Shown here: positions 5,464 through 10,316 of the stretch, piece after piece
Position numbering within the stretch: the stretch's first letter is position 1
How the letters are laid out: each line of letters starts with the position of its first letter
Assembly (NCBI GenBank): GCA_964436865.1
Contig: CAYTFK010000254.1
Coordinates: 1 to 10,316 of the forward strand
DNA length: 10,316 nt
Direction: 5' to 3'
From: JAXGPP01 sp964436865
Lineage (GTDB): Bacteria; Planctomycetota; Planctomycetia; Pirellulales; Thermoguttaceae
Made by a program: the position numbers and the translations under genes
Notes under the pieces: model-generated
Told to the model about the DNA's origin: nothing
What the model saw: only the letters and a program-made list of their open reading frames with translations
The model's database searches: none

Positions 5464-6909
5464 TCACCCGATCACTTCTTTCACCACTCGCCCGTGCACG
5501 TCGGTCAGGCGGAAATCGCGGCCGGCGTAGCGATACGTGAACTTCTCGTGGTCGAAGCCCAACAGGTGCAGGATCGTGGCGTGCAGATCGTGGACGTGTA
5601 CGCGATCCTCGACCGCCTGGAAGCCGAACTCGTCCGTCGCGCCGTGGATGTGACCCGCGCGGACGCCGCCCCCCGCCAGCCACATGGTGAACCCGTAATG
5701 GTTGTGATCGCGGCCGTTCACCTTGCCGGCGTTCGAGCCCGCCTTGGGAAGTTCCACCGTCGGCGTGCGGCCGAACTCGCCTCCCCAGATGACAAGCGTT
5801 TCCTCCAAGAGGCCGCGGCTCTTGAGGTCCTTCACTAGCGCGCCGATCGCCTGGTCGCACTGCTTCGCGAGGTTGCGGTGCTGGTCGGCGATGTCGTCGT
5901 GATTGTCCCATGGCTGCCCCGCTCCGTGCCACACCTGCACGAACCGCACGCCCCGCTCCACCAGCCGCCGCGCGATGAGAATCTGCCGGGCCTGCGTCCC
6001 CGGGCCGTACATGTCAAGGATGTGCTGCGGCTCGCGGCTGACGTCGAACGCTTCGTCGGCTTTCGTCTGCATGCGGAAGGCCAGTTCATACGACTGGATT
6101 CGCGCTTCCAGTTCGGCGTCCTGCTGCCGGGCCTCCTGGTGGCGGCGGTTGAGCTCCTGGAGCAAATCCAATTGTGCCCGCTGCCGTGCCAGCGGCACGC
6201 GATCGTTCTTTACGTGCTCGATCAGTTTCTCAATCGCCGTGTGCTGCGTGTCGAGATACGTCCCCTGGAACACGCCCGGCAGAAACCCCGCCTGCCAGTT
6301 CTGCGATTCCTGGATCGGGTAGCCGCCGGGGCACATCACGACGAATGCCGGGAGGTTCTGGTTCTCGGTTCCCAATCCGTAAGTCACCCATGATCCCACG
6401 CTCGGCCGGATCAGCCGCGCGTCGCCGCAGTTCATCAGCAACAGCGACGGCTCATGGTTCGGCACATCGGCGTGCATCGAGCGGATCACGCACAACTCGT
6501 CAGCGCACTCCGCCACGTGCGGGAAGATTTCGCTCACCTCGATGCCGCTCTGGCCGTATTTCTGGAACTTGAACGGCGAGGGAAATGCCGCCCCGGTCTC
6601 GCGTTCGGTCTTCAGATTGCCGCTGGGCAGCGGCTTGCCCGCGTATTTCTCCAACGACGGCTTCGGATCAAACGTGTCGAGATGCGACGGCCCGCCGTTC
6701 ATGAACAGGTGGATGACGTGCTTCGCCTTGGCCGGGAAGTGCGGCGGCTTGGGCGACATCGGCCCCGCCTTCTGGCTCGCCTCTGCGGCCATGCCTGTCT
6801 CGCCTAGAAGCGGGCCCAGCGCCATCGCACCGAGGCCCATCCCGCACCGCGCGAGCAACTGGCGGCGCGTCAGGCAGAGATGCTCCCAGGAGAACAAATG
6901 GCTCGGCAT
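5464..6909 (-). CDS. DUF1501 family protein with Tat-type signal
   Basis: This 481-residue protein opens with a twin-arginine type signal: 'TRRQLL' (14-19), then a hydrophobic run to about residue 35, as expected for Tat export. The body is a DUF1501 domain, an alkaline-phosphatase/sulfatase-like fold. It has 'MNGGPSHLDTFDPKP' (70-84), the 'NHEP' motif near 151, 'GGEFGRTP' (376-383), 'GRDHNHYG' (399-406) and 'HVHDLHATILHLLG' from about 438. Several Asp and His residues could bind metal, but the enzymatic activity of this family is not established. The start is ATG 6909, preceded by GAGG 5 bases away; an in-frame TTG at 6978 would put a polar stretch before the Tat motif. It follows the PSCyt1/DUF1549/DUF1553 gene after 75 bases, a pairing repeated many times in planctomycete genomes, so the two products probably act together in the periplasm or at the cell surface. 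Confidence 0.92.
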   Translation of the reverse strand: MPSHLFSWEHLCLTRRQLLARCGMGLGAMALGPLLGETGMAAEASQKAGPMSPKPPHFPAKAKHVIHLFMNGGPSHLDTFDPKPSLEKYAGKPLPSGNLKTERETGAAFPSPFKFQKYGQSGIEVSEIFPHVAECADELCVIRSMHADVPNHEPSLLLMNCGDARLIRPSVGSWVTYGLGTENQNLPAFVVMCPGGYPIQESQNWQAGFLPGVFQGTYLDTQHTAIEKLIEHVKNDRVPLARQRAQLDLLQELNRRHQEARQQDAELEARIQSYELAFRMQTKADEAFDVSREPQHILDMYGPGTQARQILIARRLVERGVRFVQVWHGAGQPWDNHDDIADQHRNLAKQCDQAIGALVKDLKSRGLLEETLVIWGGEFGRTPTVELPKAGSNAGKVNGRDHNHYGFTMWLAGGGVRAGHIHGATDEFGFQAVEDRVHVHDLHATILHLLGFDHEKFTYRYAGRDFRLTDVHGRVVKEVIG

Positions 6910-6914
6910 CGAAA

Positions 6915-6918
6915 CCTC
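6915..6918 (-). promoter_or_regulatory. Ribosome binding site of the DUF1501 gene
   Basis: GAGG on the - strand, 5 bases before the ATG whose first base is 6909. It favours this start over the TTG at 6978. Confidence 0.5.
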
Positions 6919-6984
6919 GCAATCAGTGTTGCCTGTCGCAAAGCGAAAGGCGGCTTTGTCGGTGGCCTGTCTCTTCAAAGCCCC

Positions 6985-9111
6985 CTAATCAACGAACGCC
7001 AGTTCGTTGGTCATCAACAGCACGTGCGCCAGCCGGGTCCACACTTCATCCGCAGGCGGCGCCGCGTCATCGCCCGCCGGCATCAGGGCCGACTCGATAT
7101 ACGCCGCCGCCAGCCCGCGTTCTTCAGCGCTCGGCTCGCGGCTGAACACGCACCGATAGAGCTCTCCGATCCGCTGCGATCGATCCGCGGTCTCCGCCGT
7201 GCGGCCCGCCAGCCGCTCGGCCTGCTGCCGGACAAACGGGCTGTTCATCATGAATAGGGCCTGCTGCGGCACGGTGGTCTGGTAGCGTTTCGGGGCATGC
7301 GCGTCGGGGCTGGCGAAATCGAACGTGCGGAACATGCCCGGCAGGTTCTGCCGCTCGATGAAACCGTACACGGTCCGCCGATTCGGAAACGGCTCTTCGG
7401 TGAGTTGCACCGCCGGCCCGCCCAGCGTCAGGTCAAGCGATCCGGCCGCCGCCAGCAGCGAATCGCGGAGCGCCTCCAGGTCCAACCGCCGCCGGTTCAT
7501 CTTCCACACCAGCCGGTTCTCCGGGTCGACGGCCGCCGCGTCCTCGCGCTGCTCGCTCGACTGCTGGTAGACGCTCGAAAGCACGATCCGGCGAATGAGT
7601 CGCTTCGTCGACCAGCCGTCGGCGATGAACCCCAGCGCCAAGTGATCAAGAAGCTCCGGGTGGCTGGGCGGATCGCTCCGCGTACCGAAGTCGCTCGGCG
7701 TGGTCACGAAACCCTCGCCGAACAAGTGGCCCCATACCCGGTTAACCCACACCCTTGCGGTGAGCGGATTCTCGGCGCTGGCGATCGCCTGTGCCAATTC
7801 CAGCCGGCCGCTCCCCTGCTTGAAGGGCTGGCGATCCTTCCCGGCAAGCACCGCCAGGAACTGCCGCGGCACTTCCGGCCCACGGTTGCCCGGATTGCCG
7901 CGCAGCAGGATTCGCGGCGTGACCGGGCTCGCCGCGTCGACCAGTCGCAACGGTGACGGATCGCCGCCGGGCTCCTCACTGCTGGCAAACACGCCGTAAA
8001 GCGAGTAGTAGTCGGCGGTGGGAATCGGATCGTACTTGTGGTCGTGGCAGCGGGCGCAGGAGACGGTCAGCGCCATCGTTCCCCGGGTGAGCACGTCGAT
8101 CCGGTCGTCGATAATGTCGTGCTTGTTCTGAATGAACCGCCGGCCGAGCGTCAGAAATCCCATCGCCGCCAAGGCGGCCGGCTGTTCCTCAGGCGGAGCG
8201 GCCTGGTCGGCAGCAATCTGGTAGACCAGAAAACGGTCGTATGGCATATCAACGTTGAAAGCGGCAATCACCCAGTCGCGATAGGTATACGCCGCTGCGT
8301 AGTTGCGGTCCTCCTGAAATACGTAGCCCTTCGTATCGGCGTAGCGCGCCACATCGAGCCAGTAGCGGCCCCACCGCTCGCCGAAGTGCGGCGACGCGAG
8401 CAATCGGTCAACTACTTTCGAAACGGCATCGGGCGACGGGTCGGCTGCAAACGAATCGACCTCGTCAGCGTTCGGCGGCAGTCCGACGAGATCGTACCAG
8501 AGACGCCGCAGAAGCGTGCGGCGCTCGGCCGGCGCCGAAGGCCCCAGTCCGGCCGCTTCGAGCCGGGCAAGGATGAACCGATCGATGTCGCTCTGAGCCC
8601 ATGAAGCGTTGGCGGGCTTCGGCACTTCGGCTTCCAGTGGTGGCTGAAACGACCAGAATCCGCTCGTCTCAGCGGCCGGAGTCGCCGCCGCGTTTTTGTT
8701 TGTCTCCTTCCGCGGGTCGGGCACGCCCATCTCAATCCAGTGGACGAAGTCGGCGATCACCTCGTCGGGCAACTTGCCTTCAGGCGGCATCTCGAACGAC
8801 TCATAGCGGAGCGCCTCGACCAGGAGGCTCTCGTCGGGCTTGCCGGCAACGACCGCTGGCCCCGATCCGCCGCCGGCCAGCAACCCCGCGGCCGTATCGA
8901 GCCGCAGGCCCCCTTTCGGCTCGCCTGCTCCGGCCGAATGGCACGCGTAGCAGTGATTCACCAGTGCCGGGCGGATTCTCGCCTCAAAGAAATCCAATTC
9001 GGCTGCCGTGATGGACACTTCGCCGGGTCCGCTGGGTTCCTCCGCTGGCAGGATGGTAAACTGGGCAAGGGCCAGTCCGGCAGCGACAGCGAGGTGTCGT
9101 CCGATGCTCAT
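6985..9111 (-). CDS. PSCyt1/DUF1549/DUF1553 planctomycete surface cytochrome-like protein
   Basis: This 708-residue protein has a signal-peptide-like N-terminus (hydrophobic at about 7-20, 'LPAEE' at 21-25). A PSCyt1 cytochrome c-like domain follows, with the haem motif C54-x-x-C57-H58 and M108 in 'MPPEGKLP' as a possible axial ligand. The DUF1549 domain (about 172-380) contains 'LPPNADEV', 'HFGERWGRYWLDVARYADTKG' and a second C352-x-x-C355-H356 in 'CARCHDHKYDP'. The DUF1553 domain (about 400-690) begins at 'RGNPG' and includes 'LFGEGFV' and 'NPLTARVWVNRVWGHL'. The family is essentially planctomycete/Verrucomicrobia-type and is thought to be surface redox or polymer-handling protein; its function is not proven. 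The linker between the last two domains is only about 24 residues, shorter than usual, and the total length is at the low end. The start ATG 9111 has no clear ribosome binding site; an in-frame TTG at 9183 would give a poorer signal peptide. Confidence 0.92.
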   Translation of the reverse strand: MSIGRHLAVAAGLALAQFTILPAEEPSGPGEVSITAAELDFFEARIRPALVNHCYACHSAGAGEPKGGLRLDTAAGLLAGGGSGPAVVAGKPDESLLVEALRYESFEMPPEGKLPDEVIADFVHWIEMGVPDPRKETNKNAAATPAAETSGFWSFQPPLEAEVPKPANASWAQSDIDRFILARLEAAGLGPSAPAERRTLLRRLWYDLVGLPPNADEVDSFAADPSPDAVSKVVDRLLASPHFGERWGRYWLDVARYADTKGYVFQEDRNYAAAYTYRDWVIAAFNVDMPYDRFLVYQIAADQAAPPEEQPAALAAMGFLTLGRRFIQNKHDIIDDRIDVLTRGTMALTVSCARCHDHKYDPIPTADYYSLYGVFASSEEPGGDPSPLRLVDAASPVTPRILLRGNPGNRGPEVPRQFLAVLAGKDRQPFKQGSGRLELAQAIASAENPLTARVWVNRVWGHLFGEGFVTTPSDFGTRSDPPSHPELLDHLALGFIADGWSTKRLIRRIVLSSVYQQSSEQREDAAAVDPENRLVWKMNRRRLDLEALRDSLLAAAGSLDLTLGGPAVQLTEEPFPNRRTVYGFIERQNLPGMFRTFDFASPDAHAPKRYQTTVPQQALFMMNSPFVRQQAERLAGRTAETADRSQRIGELYRCVFSREPSAEERGLAAAYIESALMPAGDDAAPPADEVWTRLAHVLLMTNELAFVD

Positions 9112-9378
9112 GCGGCGCAAGCGGTTGAGTACGGCGGGCGGGTATGGCGGGAGGAGGGCCCAGCAATCGCTCGACCCTCCCAATCAGGTGCCCAGGCATG
9201 GGCCCCGCAAGCATTGTAGGGCGGTGACGCGAATGCCCGAATGCGGGAGGGCCGACGCTGTCTCTCAAACGACCGCGTCTGGCGGTTCCTTTCTACCCAC
9301 CGTTTGAACGACGACTCACCCAATGGAGTGAAACAGAGGCAAAGATTGTTGCGCTTCGCGGACGCGGCGACTGCGGGA
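9112..9378. other. 267-base gap between the hydrolase and the DUF1553 gene
   Basis: No gene was found here. On the - strand it holds a -10 candidate (9213-9218) and a leader inverted repeat, GGAGGG (9153-9158) against CCCTCC (9175-9180). A small 5-bp hairpin lies at 9190-9203. No convincing terminator for the hydrolase gene was found. Confidence 0.5.
9213..9218 (-). promoter_or_regulatory. Weak -10 candidate for the DUF1553/DUF1501 pair
   Basis: On the - strand TACAAT is followed by GC, similar to the TATAATGC boxes at 1600 and 2673. It lies about 100 bases before the ATG at 9111. No good -35 is seen, so the call is tentative. Confidence 0.3.
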
Positions 9379-10316
9379 TCAGAACTGCCCGCTCAAGAGC
9401 GGCATTTCGATCGCCGGACCGGCGTCGGGCGCCGCGGCCTCCGGGCGTGAGGCGGTGATGACGTTCCTCTGCTGGACGTGCTTCGGCGGCGGGCCCGGGA
9501 AGTGCCGAAGCTCGTTGAGATGCTCAAGCAGGATCCGCCGCACTTCGAGCACCGCCAGCGGATGGCTGTGAACGGTGGTGTGGTCGGCTGAGACGGTGAT
9601 CTCCGATTCCACGTCGTCCATGTGCGCGCTCTCGCGCGAAACCACACCGTCGGTGCCCGACGCCAGCCAGCCCTTCACCCCCTCCTCCGGCACCAGCCCG
9701 ATGATGTTGTGGTACTTCACCCACGGCGCCCGCTCGGCGGCGAGCATTGCCGGGAAGAAGGGCGACTCGGGCGACAGCGAGTCGATGCTCGTATTGATCT
9801 TAAGCACCGAATTCTGCTTGAGCAGGTCTTTGTTCTCCTGGAACAAGTCTTCTCGATTCAGGGCCACGATCTGCGGCATGGTGATGAGCTTGCTCGTGAG
9901 CCACTGGGTGGCCCCGTTCGAGAACTTGCTCCCCCGATGCGGTGTGCCGATGGTGATCACGCGGCGGACCGAAGGATTTGGCGTAAAGAAAAAGCTTTGC
10001 TCCAGCCGCGTGCGGATGTCGGTTTCGGCCTTCACGAGTTGGAACGGCTGGCTGCTCGCCGTTTGCCAGAAATCTTCGCGGCTGTTGAGCGTCTGCAGGC
10101 GCGAAACGAGCCCGCCCATGCTGTGGCCGATGAGCACCGTCTGGTCCAGTGCCGGCTCCTGCCCCTCCGGATCGAGCACCCGGCGTGCCTCCGCCAGGTC
10201 GCGCCGCATCATGGCCGCGCTGATCCAGAACGGCTGCGCGGTCGGATAGAGGTAGAACCAGAACTGGTAATGCTCGCGAATCTCCGGGCTGCTCCTCAGG
10301 TCGTTGAACATCTCCA
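9379..10316 (-). CDS. Alpha/beta hydrolase (lipase/esterase-like), N-terminus outside window
   Basis: At least 311 residues are visible and the frame continues past the right edge. The ATG at 10311 is preceded by an in-frame Glu codon and lies inside the fold, so it is unlikely to be the start. Seen are 'YQFWFYLYPT', then the nucleophile elbow G-H-S-M-G-G near 10117-10131, 'ITIGTPHRGS' after it, and near the C-terminus 'SGTDGVV' followed by 'DHTTVHSHP'. These supply the expected Ser, a likely Asp and the His of the catalytic triad. The pattern fits planctomycete lipase-like or PGAP1-like hydrolases, which often have an N-terminal signal peptide or lipobox that cannot be checked here. The substrate is unknown; an ester or lipid is the likely class. 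The 267-base gap to the next gene argues against tight co-transcription with it. Confidence 0.85.
   Translation of the reverse strand, partial: EMFNDLRSSPEIREHYQFWFYLYPTAQPFWISAAMMRRDLAEARRVLDPEGQEPALDQTVLIGHSMGGLVSRLQTLNSREDFWQTASSQPFQLVKAETDIRTRLEQSFFFTPNPSVRRVITIGTPHRGSKFSNGATQWLTSKLITMPQIVALNREDLFQENKDLLKQNSVLKINTSIDSLSPESPFFPAMLAAERAPWVKYHNIIGLVPEEGVKGWLASGTDGVVSRESAHMDDVESEITVSADHTTVHSHPLAVLEVRRILLEHLNELRHFPGPPPKHVQQRNVITASRPEAAAPDAGPAIEMPLLSGQF

Noticed and set aside
5447..5464. Small hairpin AGCGG/CCGCT as terminator of the DUF1501 gene
   Set aside because: Only 5 bp of stem, overlaps the stop codon and lacks a T-tract on the - strand.
5323..5838. 171-codon open frame on + running from the spacer into the DUF1501 gene
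   Set aside because: It has no ribosome binding site, would cross the terminator hairpin, and is antisense to conserved DUF1501 motifs.
7297..7956. 219-codon open frame on + opposite the DUF1553 domain
   Set aside because: Arg/Pro-rich translation typical of a shadow frame; the other strand codes a clear family.
7923..7974. CCGGGCTC direct repeat flanking the short linker of the DUF1553 protein, as a deletion scar
   Set aside because: Eight bases of GC-rich sequence recur easily by chance, and both copies remain, so it does not show a past deletion.
9164..9182. TTG at 9166 with GGGAGGG 8 bases upstream as start of the DUF1549 protein
   Set aside because: The spacing is good but the codon is out of frame with the gene.
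9575..10249. 224-codon open frame on + opposite the alpha/beta hydrolase
   Set aside because: Antisense to a catalytic domain with recognisable triad motifs; no family features of its own.
1..10316. Insertion sequences, CRISPR arrays, tRNA, rRNA or toxin-antitoxin genes
   Set aside because: No transposase-like protein, regularly spaced repeat array, cloverleaf or small paired genes were seen on either strand.

Overview
The window looks like chromosomal DNA from a planctomycete, most likely of the Pirellulales/Planctomycetia type. It is GC-rich and carries several families that are expanded in, or nearly confined to, that phylum: a DUF1559 pseudopilin-like protein ending in the H-X9-DG motif, a DUF1501 Tat-exported protein, a PSCyt1/DUF1549/DUF1553 surface cytochrome-like protein, and a PEP-CTERM-type sorted protein. 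No mobile element, CRISPR array, tRNA or rRNA was seen. The phylum assignment is inference from gene content, not from a marker gene.

The left part is on the + strand. It starts with the 3' end of a large AsmA-like protein (1-1559). A short gap with a good -10 box follows, then a complete MBL-fold hydrolase of the RNase Z type (1639-2382). Next is a 392-base gap (2383-2774) holding a GC-rich hairpin, a 12-bp tandem duplication, an AT-rich patch, a promoter candidate and two inverted repeats in the predicted leader. Downstream is a tight three-gene cassette: a secreted PEP-CTERM protein with OB-fold-like character (2775-3782), a DUF1559 pseudopilin-like protein (3796-4764) and a secreted FmdE-like protein (4772-5326). 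The gaps between them are 13 and 7 bases. A hairpin plus short T-rich tract at 5382-5409 probably ends this operon.

The right part is on the - strand and converges on the same spacer (5327-5463). Read leftward, it has an alpha/beta hydrolase cut by the window edge (9379-10316), a 267-base gap, the PSCyt1/DUF1549/DUF1553 protein (6985-9111), and the DUF1501 protein (5464-6909). The last two form the pair seen repeatedly in planctomycete genomes.

Most of the encoded proteins appear exported. The cassette makes a sorted surface protein, a pilin-like membrane protein and a periplasmic metal-binding-type protein; the opposing pair makes a haem-motif surface protein with a Tat substrate. No clear, nameable new system is present. 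The points most worth following are the three-gene cassette and its structured leader, the exported FmdE homologue, the unusually short DUF1549-DUF1553 linker, and a degenerate 34-base-period repeat in the convergent spacer.
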